This document shows positions 1-10,091 of a stretch of 64,000 nt of DNA, piece after piece. Below the pieces are notes generated by a model. That model was not told where the DNA came from and did no database searches. It saw only the letters and a program-made list of their open reading frames with translations. Source of the DNA: Ampelocalamus luodianensis (lineage: Eukaryota > Streptophyta > Magnoliopsida > Poales > Poaceae); assembly GCA_036346255.1 (NCBI GenBank), contig CM070625.1:33298520-33362519 (forward strand). Direction: 5' to 3'. Each line of letters starts with the position of its first letter. Position 1 is the stretch's first letter. The position numbers were made by a program, and so were the translations under genes.

Positions 1-694
1 CTCTTGAGCGGGTCTGCTACCAAAGCCATGTTTTCTTTCTTGGGATGATCAACCCTCTTGATCTCATGAGTCTTGAGCTTGCTATAAAGCAGCTCCAAAG
101 TCGATCAGAAAGGTTAACGTTCTCCTCAATGGCGGTAGACTTTATCTCCCACTCCTTGGTGTTGATTGCAGCCAAGAGGTGGGTGGCATTTTCAGACTGA
201 GTATATTCAATACCAACAGCTTTCATCTGATTAATCACTTTGTTAAAGCGACTGAAAATGTTATTGATGCTCTCTCCAGGACGCATCTCAAATTTGTTAT
301 ATTCACGCTTATAGACCGTCTAGGCGTACTTGCTTGATTTGGGACAAACCCTCATGATAGGTTTCGAGGGTGTTCCAAATCTCATGTGCGGTCTCGAGAT
401 TGCAAATCCTATCATACTATTGTCTACCAAGCCCACCATACATAAGGTTCTTTGCCTTATGGTCGTTAGCCAAGAGGGCTTCAGAAGCTGGCGTAGCAAC
501 CTCAGGCAAGATGAGCAGAGCTCGAATAGCCTCCCATACACCTCGTCCTTCGCTCTGAAGAAAGACAAGCATGCGGTTATTTCAATAGGCATAGTCGTGC
601 CCATCGAAGATATGCGGCTTGGAAGATTACTTATCCATCGCCAAGTTCAGTGACCGGTTAAGATCAAGATTGAACTAACCGGGCTCTGATACCA
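1..694 (-). mobile_element. Copia retrotransposon gag remnant plus primer-binding site
   Basis: This is the 5' internal part of a Copia element read on the minus strand; the rest lies beyond the left edge. Two minus-strand frames (about 320-604 and 17-286) resemble the N-terminal and central parts of a UBN2-type Copia gag. They contain a PGESI..FSRF..VINQMKAVG segment followed by a KEWE..STAIEE segment, both typical of that domain. A frameshift separates them. Positions 683-694 read on the minus strand as TGGTATCAGAGC, the initiator-Met tRNA primer-binding site usual in Copia elements, directly inside the LTR that follows. Gag packages element RNA into cytoplasmic particles. The copy is broken and probably inactive. 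Confidence 0.8.
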
Positions 695-696
695 CT

Positions 697-2202
697 TGTT
701 GGACAAAAGCGACTAGAGGGGGGTGAATAGGAACACGATCTCTTTTTCTCCCAAATCAGATTCAATACGAATCTCACTCCAATAGCTATGAAAGCTATGA
801 AGATCAATCAATCAAGCATAGTGGAAGACTTGTATTGAATCCAATCAAAATCCCGAAGCAAAACCAATAGAAACTCAAATCACAAAGTCTCAGGTGGTCT
901 GACCTCTCACGGGGGTAGTCAGACCGGTTGGCCTAGCGGTCGGACCTCTCACACGGGCGGTCAGACCTCTAGTTCGATGAACAGTGAAATCAGCTTGAAA
1001 AACCAAAACACAAATTGATCTAACTTTTGATCCAAGCATCCAAACTTCATGAAACTTGACACACACCTTCTCAAGGATGTCAGGAACCTATTCCAAGAAA
1101 CGATCATGAAGATCCTTGCAAAAGTTCAGACCTTTCTCCGTTTGAGTGAAGGTAGTTCAAAAACCGAGTCAAAATGAAAATATGATATAGAGACTTGCTC
1201 ATGGGTGATTGATGATCTTGAAGATCCTAGATGTATTCCCACATGTCACAACAAACTAGATCACGACCAGAAACCAAGCAAAAACTCACGGATCAAAGAA
1301 AGACCCCAAATCACCAAATAGAGTGAAAGAAAGCAAATAGACTCATCTTTGAGAGAACTTTCTTTGGATTGATTTGATATGGTATTGGTTTACAGTCACT
1401 CCATCAATGGAGGACAAAGCTCAAGACATGAGCATGAAATCAAATAAAAACTCTCTAGAACCCTAACTTCCACTAATCCTCTCCCTAAGCAAACTAGGGT
1501 TTCAAAACAATGAAAAGGTTAAGGGTGCAGCCAGCACCTCCTCTATTTATAGTGGAGGCTAGACCTTCTAGAAGAGTTACCCTAATGGGCTCCCGTAAGG
1601 CCTACACACAAACGGGTCACACACGCACGTATTTTAAAGCGCCATCTTCATCTTCTCTTGACCTAAACCACTTCTCCATACGCCCACCCACACTGCGGTT
1701 TAGTCAAAAGGTCACCAAGGTGGTATTTGGTAAGATTACCAAAATACCCCTTCTCGGCCCTTCTTCAAAGACCGAGTCCAATCTTCGCGAAGTAGTCGCA
1801 TGCCCCGCCACGTGTAGGTTGATCCAACGGCTCTCATCATGTCGGGAAGTCTCTCCCATCCGGCTCCCACCGAAACCACCATAGCACTTGCACCGACCCC
1901 CGCGCCGCTTGATTCAACCAGTCGCACTGAACTGCCCGTTCGGTCACCCTTGTCCATCTGCACCATGCTTGAGTCCATTGACCTCACCCGGCATCGTCGA
2001 TCGTTCTGAACCTCAGCTTTTCAAACCTAGTCCCGATCATCCTCGTCGTTGACCGTCGTTGACCACCAAGCAACTTGCACAACAATAGACAAGCAAATCG
2101 AATCCGAAAACAAGTTCTTTACAACTTGACCCACGTTAGTCAAAACATGCATCATGCAACACATATGCACTGACACCCATGAGATTGACCTAACAACCAA
2201 CA
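697..2202 (-). mobile_element. Copia 5' LTR (minus orientation)
   Basis: The LTR is bounded by TGTTGG at 697-702 and its inverted complement CCAACA at 2197-2202, and it abuts the primer-binding site at 683-694. About 1.5 kb long. On the minus strand a good TATA box (TATAAATAG, 1543-1551) supports the orientation and would start transcription toward the gag remnant. It contains GGTCNGACC-type repeats near 895-975. Similar repeats continue at 2205-2360 beyond the proposed end, so the true end could lie up to about 250 bp further right. The matching LTR is outside the window. Confidence 0.7.
1543..1551 (-). promoter_or_regulatory. TATA box of the Copia LTR
   Basis: TATAAATAG on the minus strand inside the 1.5-kb LTR, with the same polarity as the gag remnant. 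Transcription would start about 30 bp further left. Sequence motif only. Confidence 0.5.
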
Positions 2203-3033
2203 CATCGCCGCTGTCGGGCGGCGACTTAAGTCAAAACGGTCGACCGCCCGGTCGGTCGATCGCCAACCATTGGTCGGTCTGACCACCAGTCCTTATGCCC
2301 AAAACAAACCGGTCGGGCCGCCAGAGGTGGCTGGTCTGACCACCACAAGGCCGGTTTGACCGCCTAAAGCTTGACAGCAACAACAACTTGCTGAAAATGT
2401 GTGTTTTCGCAAACCTTCAACGCCATTGCCAATTGTCTCATCATTCTAAGATCATGAGCATATCCCCATGATATCCACATGTTGTGTTGAGGAAAAGAGA
2501 GAGATGATGGTGTGTTTGCTAAGAGTTATGGCTGCTATGTTGCTTGGTGGTAGAGGAAGCTTAGGTGGTGACAATATTGGAGGTTATGACGGAAGGCATG
2601 GAAGACAGGGGGAGAAGACTGTTCAGGCGATGGTTTTGATGGTTGTGCTAATGGTGTTGAGTTCGATGGCGGTGATGAGTTCGATGGTTGTGATGAGCTT
2701 GACGATGATGATGACGAAGGAGGAGATAGTGGTAGCTCCAGTCAATGCTATGTCGGGCCATAGTGATGTATTGGTGTCATGCGGTGGTGTTAGTATGGGT
2801 GTTATAGATAGTGTTGCTGAAGAGTTTTGGAAGAGAATTGGCATTGGAGTCAAGCGTAATGATCTGTGGCGGAGGTAGAAGTGGTGGAGGTCGAAACTAG
2901 GGGTGTGGGTAGAGGTGGTGGAGGCTGGGGGTGGCTGGGGGCATGAGGATAGAGGAAGAGGAGGTTGAGGTCAGGGCAGGTAGTAGATGGTGGAGATAGA
3001 TTTGATGACATCCCTGGTAGTATTGGTGGTGAG
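2203..3033. other. Unassigned stretch, probably degenerate retroelement DNA
   Basis: No recognised gene. Positions 2205-2360 contain GGTCGGTCTGACC-like repeats resembling those inside the neighbouring LTR. Positions 2570-2960 are rich in GATG and GGTGG triplets and yield low-complexity open frames on both strands, which I regard as chance. The 5-bp target duplication GTGAG at 3029-3033 and 4566-4570 shows that this stretch was once continuous with the Copia tail at 4571-4694. Confidence 0.4.
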
Positions 3034-3233
3034 TGTTAGAAAGGATCACGTGTTCACACGGCTGGTGCCTCAGCTTCCTGCATGCATGACGCTTTCTCTT
3101 CCGAGGGATCACACGTTCACATGATCACACGTTCATATGATCACGCGTTCACATGGTAGCTGTAATCTATATATGTGTAACTCATGTACTCCGTTTTTCA
3201 TAATCAAAGATAGTGTAACTTTCCTTGCTTACA
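3034..3233 (+). repeat. 5' LTR of the deleted Copia element
   Basis: A 200-bp LTR beginning TGTTAG and ending CTTACA. It contains three 16-bp units starting GATCACACGTTCA at 3107, 3123 and 3139, where the 3' LTR has two. A TATATAT box lies near 3168. Otherwise it matches the 3' LTR closely, with a few substitutions. Confidence 0.9.
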
Positions 3234-3313
3234 TGGTATCAGAGGTGTTTGCATTCTGCGACCACCGCTTCCGCTAAATCATAGCTGCCGCTACACATCA
3301 TCCACCCAAGATC

Positions 3314-3907
3314 ATGGCCAACGATGACGCCACTGCACACCGACGTGAGGAGGAGGCTGCCCGTGAACGTGAGGAGGCCGCTGCACGTCAGCGCGCAGAG
3401 GCTAAGGCCCGCGCTCTCAACGAGGAGGCCGCCTGTTTGCGCCAGGAGGCCGACGCCCGTGAAGAGGAACTTCACCGCGTGATGCTCCTCCACGAGGCCA
3501 CCACCATCGCCAACTTGCATGCACACGTCATCGCCATCCAGAACATCCGGGCCCTTGTGCCCGTGGTTCTCGATCTCATCATCCCGAACTACAGCAAGTG
3601 GCACGGCCGTTTTCTCACCACCCTCGGCAAGTACTCACTCTCCGACCATGTCCTCACCGACACCATTCGCGCTGACTCCGCCGACTGGTGCCGGATGGAC
3701 TGTGTCGTTTGTGAGTGGCTTCATGACACCATCTCCCCTGATCTCGTCGAGATCATCATGGCACCCCGCACCACCGCACAGCTCGTGTGGCTCGGCCTCG
3801 AAAGCAATTTGTCGGCAACCGGGAGATGCGGGCCCTCATCCTCAATGTCGAGTTTCGCTCCTTTGTCCAAGATGATCTCAACATCACTGACTATTGCAGG
3901 AAGTTGA
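3314..3907 (+). CDS. Copia gag-like protein of the deleted element
   Basis: An open frame of 197 codons beginning 70 bp downstream of the primer-binding site. Residues 8-60 form an alanine/glutamate/arginine-rich coiled coil (RREEEAAREREEAAARQR and following). Residues 65-165 match the start of Copia gag, with an IPNYSKWHGRF segment, a LSDHVL segment and a CEWLHDTISPDL segment. After about residue 170 the frame drifts. The UBN2 domain appears to continue in another frame from about 3787 (FVQDDLNITDYCRKLKSMADALGDL). A one- or two-base indel near 3800-3830 therefore breaks it. It should encode a truncated capsid-like protein at best. Confidence 0.65.
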   Translation: MANDDATAHRREEEAAREREEAAARQRAEAKARALNEEAACLRQEADAREEELHRVMLLHEATTIANLHAHVIAIQNIRALVPVVLDLIIPNYSKWHGRFLTTLGKYSLSDHVLTDTIRADSADWCRMDCVVCEWLHDTISPDLVEIIMAPRTTAQLVWLGLESNLSATGRCGPSSSMSSFAPLSKMISTSLTIAGS

Positions 3908-4080
3908 AGAGCATGGCTGATGCCCTCGGGGATCTCGATGAGCCTGTCGCTGACCGAACGCTCGTTCTCGCCGTCTTGTGCAGTTTGAACGACAAGTTCA
4001 CGTACATGGCGGCCCTCCTCAAGCGCCAGCGGTCATTCCCCACCTTCCTCGAGGTCCGATTCGATCTCTTAGCATCCCCT
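3787..4080 (+). pseudogene. Gag C-terminal part in a shifted frame
   Basis: Continuation of the gag UBN2 domain. It contains YCRKLKSMADALGDL and VLAVLCSLNDKF, the conserved pattern of Copia gag central regions. It is out of frame with the upstream gag start, so this copy is a pseudogene. After about 4080 homology stops and resumes in RNase H, which marks the large internal deletion of pol. Confidence 0.6.
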
Positions 4081-4129
4081 CACAGGCGTTCTTCGCAGGA
4101 CCGCCTCCTGACCTCTTCTTCATGCCACT

Positions 4130-4387
4130 GTGGTTTACTGCGACAATGTGAGTGCCGTCTATTTATCGACGAACCCGGTGCAGCATCAACGCACCAAAGA
4201 CGTCGAGATAGACCTTCATTTCGTCCGGGAGCGCGTTGCTTTGGGGGCTGTTCGCATTCTTCACGTCCTAACAACATCACAGTATGCCGACATCTTCACC
4301 AAAGGGCTGCCGACTTCCGTCTTCACCGAATTTAGGTCCAGTCTGAATGTCCGCCTTGGCGACGTTTCGATTGCGGGTGCGTGTTAG
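4130..4387 (+). pseudogene. RNase H tail of Copia pol
   Basis: This frame encodes the last part of Copia RNase H: a VYCDNVSAVYLSTNPVQHQR segment, KDVEIDLHFVRERV, and TSQYADIFTKGLP, then a stop just inside the 3' LTR. In complete elements this follows reverse transcriptase and degrades the RNA strand during cDNA synthesis. Here it lies directly after the gag remnant, so about 3 kb of pol has been deleted. No catalytic core remains. The standard purine tract before the 3' LTR is weak (GCGGGTGCG). Confidence 0.8.
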
Positions 4388-4565
4388 AAAGGATCACGCG
4401 TTCACACGGCTGGTGCCTCGGCTTCCTGCATGCATGACGCTTTCTCTTCCGAGGGATCACACGTTCACATGATCACACGTTCACATGATAGATGTAATCT
4501 ATATATGTGTAACTCATGTACTTTGTTTTTCATAATAAAAAATAGCGTAACTTTCCTCGCTTACA
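4382..4565 (+). repeat. 3' LTR of the deleted Copia element
   Basis: A 184-bp LTR from TGTTAG to CTTACA, paired with 3034-3233. It has two 16-bp GATCACACGTTCACAT units (4455-4486) instead of three. It is followed by the GTGAG target duplication. Confidence 0.9.
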
Positions 4566-4570
4566 GTGAG

Positions 4571-4855
4571 CAACTTTTAGTTTTTGTGATGGTATTAGCT
4601 AGAGTCGATTGTTTGTTTGGTAAGATCTAGTAATGATATTGCAATATATAACAAGATGAATATGATTGTTATCTCATGCTCATCTTGAGGGGGGTGTTAG
4701 AGAGTTCGTATTAGAATTTAATATAGAAGTTGTATTAGGGCCGGATTGAAAGTTATATTAGAGTCGGATTGTATCTTGAGACTATAAATAAATAGTGTAG
4801 GGGTCTGTAGGACAACACACAATTATTCCCCGAAATCATAAAATGCATTATTACA
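4571..4855 (+). mobile_element. 3' end and LTR of a second, truncated Copia element
   Basis: A purine tract (GAGGGGGG, ending 4694) precedes a 161-bp LTR, 4695-4855, from TGTTAG to TTACA. The start resembles the LTR of the neighbouring deleted element, but the rest differs. The upstream internal sequence was split by insertion of the 3034-4565 element. Its right end lies inside exon 8 of the GH1 pseudogene, so this insertion probably removed or displaced the 3' half of that gene. The 5' part was not recognised. Confidence 0.65.
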
Positions 4856-4954
4856 ATAAGGGAGTTGATACAAAATGACATACCAACCATATAAAAAAAA
4901 TCCTTTGAACCACATGGAGTACAAATTTATGCCAACAATGCCCTTCTGTGCAGC
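4856..4954 (-). pseudogene. GH1 exon 8, partial
   Basis: After the acceptor TTTCAG it encodes AAQKGIVGINLYSMWF, the block that follows exon 7 in GH1 enzymes. Then come KGFFLYGWY residues, consistent with loss of about 16 codons. Homology ends at the Copia LTR boundary at 4855. Confidence 0.75.
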
Positions 4955-5086
4955 CTGAAACAGAAAATACAGCAACATAATTCATCTGCCCAACTTCATC
5001 AATAAAATTAAGCAGACACATAAACTTTCAGAAAAAAAAAATCTGCAGAATTACTCTAGAAAGTTTTAACGGTAATGCACACTCAC

Positions 5087-5326
5087 TTGGTTCTTTTCCC
5101 GGTGAAGTCTAACAGCTGAAGCATGAGCAAGTAGGACATGGTGTACAAACAAGTACGGCTCAACTGTGGAGTTCCCAACTGTACAATTGCTGCCAATGGA
5201 TATGAGCAACGGTTGCTGTCATAGCAAACTTGAGCCATGACATTTGGCTCAAGTACAGTTGTCCAATGCGAAACTTTATCATCGAACTCACGGAAGCACA
5301 CATCAGCGTATGCTGTGAAGTCATCC
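5087..5326 (-). pseudogene. GH1 exon 7 with frameshift in the acid/base region
   Basis: Encodes DDFTAYADVCFREFDDKVSH then WTTVLEPN. In the family the last part reads TTVNEPN, where Glu is the acid/base catalyst; Glu is kept but Asn is Leu. A few residues after YDS are missing. After CSYP a one-base deletion shifts the frame; the expected EPYLFVHHVLLAHASAVRL block follows in the other frame. The donor is CAA|GTGAGT. The 5' junction (GCAGG) is uncertain by one base. Confidence 0.85.
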
Positions 5327-5423
5327 CTGCATCACATATGCGAGGAAGATAAAGCTGTGAGATTAAATTTCAGATTGTTCTTAATATAATCTTATCAGGA
5401 TGCTATTAAGGGGAAGTCAATAC

Positions 5424-5515
5424 TAGAACAACTTTGGGGGCTAACCGTCCACCATACTCGTCTTCGAGGTTCTGAGGAAGGTCCAGATGGTAAAGAACAG
5501 CGTTTATCTGAATAC
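5424..5515 (-). pseudogene. GH1 exon 6
   Basis: A 92-bp exon that completes the split Gly codon of exon 5 and encodes IQINAVLYHLDLPQNLEDEY then GGRLAPKVV. The acceptor is GGTGTAG. The phase fits exon 5 exactly, which shows that the two halves belong to one gene. The donor position is uncertain by a few bases. Confidence 0.9.
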
Positions 5516-5790
5516 CTACACCAGAATGAAAAGGAGTGGAAAGGGTAATCTCAGAAGTTAGCATCAATCATTTAGCAGTCAACATTTTTATTAAGGAATT
5601 TTTTTTATAGTACACCACTTTTCATGGGAGCCATTGATTTCCTTTGATAGGCTATAATGATCTATTACCATGTAGGGGTAAGAGGTCACTTTGACTCTCC
5701 AAAGGTTAATGTTGTCTTTGTACATGATTGCTTTACATTAGTAGAATAGTGTCAAATGGAAAGAATCAACGTATGAAACGAAAGAGAGTA
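5516..5790. other. GH1 intron 5 sequence left of the CACTA duplication
   Basis: AT-rich intron sequence with no recognised element or gene. Position 5790 abuts the left edge of the 11.1-kb tandem duplication, and this segment is not duplicated. Confidence 0.6.
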
Positions 5791-6293
5791 ATTAGAGTCA
5801 ATACCGTGCTTCGAAAAAAATGCATTAGTAGTACTAGATTAAATTATACATAGGCATTCATTCATAATGGGAGATCCACATTGCAACAAAATAATAGATC
5901 TCAAATTGCTTTGTATGGAAGGAAATATATTTCAAATTAATATTTAATGTAGATGTCTTATGCTGGAACTTTTTAAAAAAATGAATTTTGATAGTTAATT
6001 CTATGATTTTTTTTTACAATATCTCATTATTCGTAATTCAAATCCGAAACTTTACTTCAACATGTTATAAAATTTTAACTCAATTGTAATTTGTTAATTT
6101 AACGCCCCGTTTTCAGTCGGAGAACAGTAATTTCAGAACTTCAATTGTTTGCAAAAGCTCAACTCTCTGCTCCCCAATTCCAAAATCCCTCAAAGTTTCA
6201 AACTTCAGTTTCAAAGTGTCAAGACATCACATTTCAAAGTCCTCAAAACCTCTTGGGCTAGCCCAGCCCATTTTCCTCTCCTAGCCGGGACCC

Positions 6294-6303
6294 CACTACT
6301 ACA
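6294..6303 (+). repeat. CACTA left terminal inverted repeat, copy A
   Basis: CACTACTACA preceded by CCC. Subterminal palindromes begin within 25 bp. Confidence 0.8.
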
Positions 6304-6309
6304 CGACCT

Positions 6310-6720
6310 CATCACGACGGTTGAGCGGTCATCACGCACGGTTCCAACCGTCTATGTTTTATACGTCTGTGATAAGCAAAGGTTATCACGCACGGTTAAA
6401 AATCCGTGCGTGATAAGTCACAACACAAACGGTTCTAATTATATAACCGCTCATGCTATCTAATTATCACGAGCGGTTCTATTTACAAACCGTCAGTGAT
6501 ATGCACATATCGAGCGGTTCTAATTATTTAACCGTCTGTGATATACATATATCTCAAACGGTTCGTAAATAGAACCATCTGTGATAAAAGGATATCCTGA
6601 CGGTTCTATTTACTTAACCGAGATATGTGTATATCACGACGGTTATTAAATAGAACGATGCAGGATATGCATATTCACGACGGTTTGATTGTTAAACCGT
6701 CGTGATAGTTACTTCACCTA
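6310..6720. repeat. CACTA left subterminal palindrome block, copy A
   Basis: At least seven short palindromes of the form TATCAC(n)CGGTT-spacer-AACCG(n)GTGATA. One has perfect 13-bp arms (6383-6395 and 404-416 of the same kilobase). In En/Spm, TNPA binds such subterminal arrays to bring the ends together. The binding role here is inferred. Confidence 0.8.
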
Positions 6721-7059
6721 ACTATTTTTAAAAAAATTCGCTAGCCTCAGAATTGCTAGCCATGCCCTCTCAAAATAAGCGGTGAAAATAGATACATCAC
6801 GGATAAATCAACGGACAACCCAAAGTGATCATTGTCAATTACAAACCAACATATATCAAATATTGTCGCTAGTGTACCATTGAATTACAACTATTCAAAG
6901 TGAATTACAACTATATGAAATATATATTAATTGTTTAAGGTCGTTCAAGTGGTGAAACTCTCCGTTGGGCGCAATGATATCCGTCATGATGAAGGTGCAA
7001 AGCCTCCTCGAACATCCGAGATCTCTTTCGAACAAGTGAATCTAAATCTATATTCAAAA

Positions 7060-10000
7060 CCTACAAACAAGAGTAAAGTGTTACACATATATATTTAAAT
7101 TTATAATTAGCAATTATTATGAGATTGACCAACCTCGGGATCCGCAACCTAGCACTCATGAGAATCGCATATGATGGCAAACGTAGAATGCACATTCTTA
7201 CGCTTTTCTTGGCGGCAATGAAAAATAGAATTACATATATAGGTATAGTCGGTTCGAGACGCATTATTACGAGTATGATATAGGATTATTGTGTTGTAGC
7301 ACGCATCGGAAATCGCGTCCGTGATTAAGTGTGGCGTTAGTTCCTTGTATAGCCCTCCTCGGCAATATAGGAGATGAGCGACCTACATGTTTCCAAAAGT
7401 TAACCTCGGCCATTTCAAGCGAAGGAAGACTACAATAGAGTTATGTATGGAGGAAATGAGCACACTGTCGAGTACTTCTTGCACAAGGGTGAAGTCGTGG
7501 CCTTTTTCATTAGGGGAATCAAGGTACGAGCACGATTCCTCTTTGGTATAATGACTAGAAGGATCCAAAGATGCCTACTCATGTATGTCGCTATAGTCAT
7601 TAAACCTAAGTTCATATGCAGATAAAGTACAAATAAAATTTGTATAGAAAGTAGTGAAGCACTTACTTAGTTGTAGGGCACCATTATGTAGTCCACGTAG
7701 TTTTGAGCAAGCAATCTGCCGTTATGTATTTCTCGGCGAGGATGCGCCCGCCAAGATGGTTTGCTTAGAGACCACGTGTGGGTCGAGAAACCCACCTGGT
7801 TCTTTCAATCATTGGGCGGTTTAATCATGTATCTATACATAAGCAATGAGTTGTTATATTACGTGAATGTGCGTGAATGTAGAACTTGATTGTACACACT
7901 TACGATGTCCAAAGATCGTAGAAGTGAGGCATCGAGGGCTTTGAGGTTGAATAGGTCGAATAAGTCGCCAAGCCCACGATGAAGGGGCGGCTCGTGGAGG
8001 AAATAGTCCTCCGTGTCGATGGTGATTCCATCAGCGCACCCTTTCTCTTTGGTCTTACGCAAAGTACCACTATGCAAACTCGACAACCTAATCCAAACGT
8101 AGGCTATCGTGCTCGCCGCCAACGGACTTCCAAAGAGTATTTCTTAGGGTTAGGAGGCGGAGCGCCTTAATGTTCTTCGATTTCGATTTGTCCGAACGAC
8201 TTGCCGCTCACGCGTCTTCCTCTGTCGCCGACGACTCGGGAACCGACACGGCGCACGCTTTTTTTTCGTTCGGTGTCTTCTCCACGGAACCGATGAGGCG
8301 GGCTTCGAAGCGAAGGTTGAGGTGCGATCATGGAGGTCTGTTGAGAGACATGGTCGTGTCGAGATGGTTGGGGTAGAGTCATCAAAAGTTGAGGCGGCAT
8401 GCAGGTCCGGGCGATGTCCTTCAAAAGTTGAATTGAGAGGCATGGTCGTGTGGAGATGGTTGGGGTAGAGTCATCAAAAGTTGAGGCGACGCTGCAGGTC
8501 CGGGGCGATGTCCTTCAAAAGTTGAATTGGAGAGGCATGGTCGTGTGGAGTCATCGAAGGTTGAGGCGCATCGCAGGTCGAGCGATGTCCTTCTTTGGCC
8601 ACCGAATAAAGCTGCACAGGCATCCCTAGTGTTATGATTTCGTCGTTGTCGCGAATCTCCGGTAGACGACCCTAAAATTATCATGTACCATGTCCACCTG
8701 GACCCTGGCGTAACCCTGCGCCACCTGGGCACCGTGCTGCACTATCCCTTCATTGCATGGATACACCACCCCCCGCCCAGCCTCAATAGACATCCCAACC
8801 ATCCTCACTTGGAGTGTGCAGTGCGTCGGCTCCTACAAAACGATACGCAATTAGCTAAGGCGTCCTATAGGTCTATCTTTGGAGCATTCCAGAGATGTAC
8901 ATTACCTTGATGTCGTCGATAGGTAATTGGACATCATCGTGTTCACAATTTTGCGTGGGCGCGGCGCTACTCCGATGTTGAGGAGGATCGCCTACCAAAA
9001 CAACGGGCGGCTGCGGCGGTTGTTGAGGAGTAGTAGTTGATTCACTTGGTCCCGCAATCTTGCTATCTTTTCTTCAAATTTTGCGATAGCACCGTTTTCT
9101 TCCTTCAAATTTTGAAGTAAGCACATGTTCCAACACCGTGTCGCACTCGCCTTGGATCTCTTCCTGCTCCTATACGTGCGATGAGTCGCCCAGAATCCAT
9201 CCTCCAAGATCGTTAACCCCTTTGCCTCGCGTGCGACCAGGGTGCTCCTTGTTTCCCGGGTACGTAGTTAGTATATCCTTCTCCACATGCGCTTGGAAGG
9301 AGCCTTGAACATGCGGAACTCAATTCTTCTGCAAGAGGTCATCATGTTATTATATACATTATGAAGTTATAGACTTATTAACAACTAGGTAGTTCAAGAC
9401 ATTTACCACGGTTGGCCACATCCGGTCTCACTGGTTTGTGAAAGAGATTTCGCCAAGACGTGGCGATGCCCTCGCTCTTAACCGGGAGAGAGCGCACTGT
9501 GCGTGATCTCGACAAATGGCCTTGTTTCGTTCTCGTCCTCCGCCGCCCATTGCGCGGTTTTACCCGCGTACCAAGCGGTGCCGAGTTTGTGGGGGTGAGT
9601 GTTCAGTGTCTGGAGAGCCTTGTGCGTCGCACTTTCCTCAAGAAATCCAGGCGTCGTCTTCATTTGCACAAAGGCGTCCCATATATCCCGCGACAAGAAT
9701 TTATACGCCGTGAAGGGCGTTCGACCCGTGTTCACGTACTTTGTGACAAGCACGCTCTGAAGGTCCTCCACGCCTTCCGATCGAGAGAAACGCCGTTGCA
9801 CCACGCGCGCAGTCTGCGGTGGGAAAGTGAGCGATTTTAAAACTTCGTCCCACGGTGGCTTCTCGAACATCCGGCACGTTGTCCCACTCGGTGTGGTGAT
9901 GGGGACCCGTTCCCTTCAAGTATCCCGCACAAGGTTCGAATCTCGCCACGCTTTGGGGGACTCACGAGATCCCATTGGCATTGACCTCCGTGGCGGTCAT

Positions 10001-10091
10001 TAGGCACGGAGGAATTCTCGATGTTCCTCTGCCATCTCGCGACGTACCACTTTCCTCGGAGATCGGGCGGCGAAGATGGTGCGGACGCCAT
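7060..10091 (-). pseudogene. CACTA Transposase_24-like / Ulp1-like gene, copy A
   Basis: A minus-strand unit starting at ATG 10091. From about 9870 to 9478 it encodes WDEVLKSLTFP, KFLSRDIWDAFVQMK, EESATHKALQ and THPHKLG. This arrangement resembles the plant transposase PTTA/En/Spm (Transposase_24) domain. At 9207-8992 follows a coiled coil (LKEENGAIAKFEEKIARLRD). At 8610-8330 lies a 95-bp tandem repeat. From 8122 it encodes EPPLHRGLGDLFDLFNLKAL. Further left come QNYVDYIMVPYN, a WILLVIIPK strand and LDSPNEKGHDFTLVQEVLD. These resemble the transposon-encoded Ulp1 (C48) protease fold. The catalytic Cys was not found. Several frameshifts separate the pieces; exon limits are not resolved. Its TATA box is at 11155 with a GC-rich leader. 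Confidence 0.55.
8330..8610 (-). repeat. 95-bp tandem repeat inside the CACTA minus-strand gene, copy A
   Basis: Two full units and one partial unit, each containing GTCATCAAAAGTTGAGGCG and GATGTCCTTCAAAAGTTGAA. Read on the minus strand the units encode repeated PLNSTFEGHRP segments. The array is conserved in copy B at 19485-19740. Confidence 0.8.

Larger units (their letters stand above)
3034..4565 (+). mobile_element. Internally deleted Copia element with both LTRs and target duplication
   Basis: A complete but defective 1.53-kb Copia element. It has a 5' LTR (3034-3233), the primer-binding site TGGTATCAGAG (3234-3244), a gag frame, a short piece of the RNase H end of pol, and a 3' LTR (4382-4565). 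It is flanked by the perfect 5-bp duplication GTGAG (3029-3033 and 4566-4570). Protease, integrase and nearly all reverse transcriptase are missing, so it could move only with proteins from another element. It interrupts an older Copia remnant. Confidence 0.9.

Noticed and set aside
2468..2878. 136-codon plus-strand ORF rich in Met, Val and Ser
   Set aside because: It comes from a GATG/GGTGG low-complexity stretch that is open in several frames on both strands; no domain, promoter or splice signal.
3239..3604. Minus-strand ORF opposite the Copia gag
   Set aside because: Shadow of the GC-rich gag coiled-coil region; gag homology is on the plus strand.
6310..6720. CRISPR-like array of palindromic repeats
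   Set aside because: Units are inverted, irregularly spaced and lie at a CACTA terminus in a plant genome; they are subterminal transposase-binding repeats.
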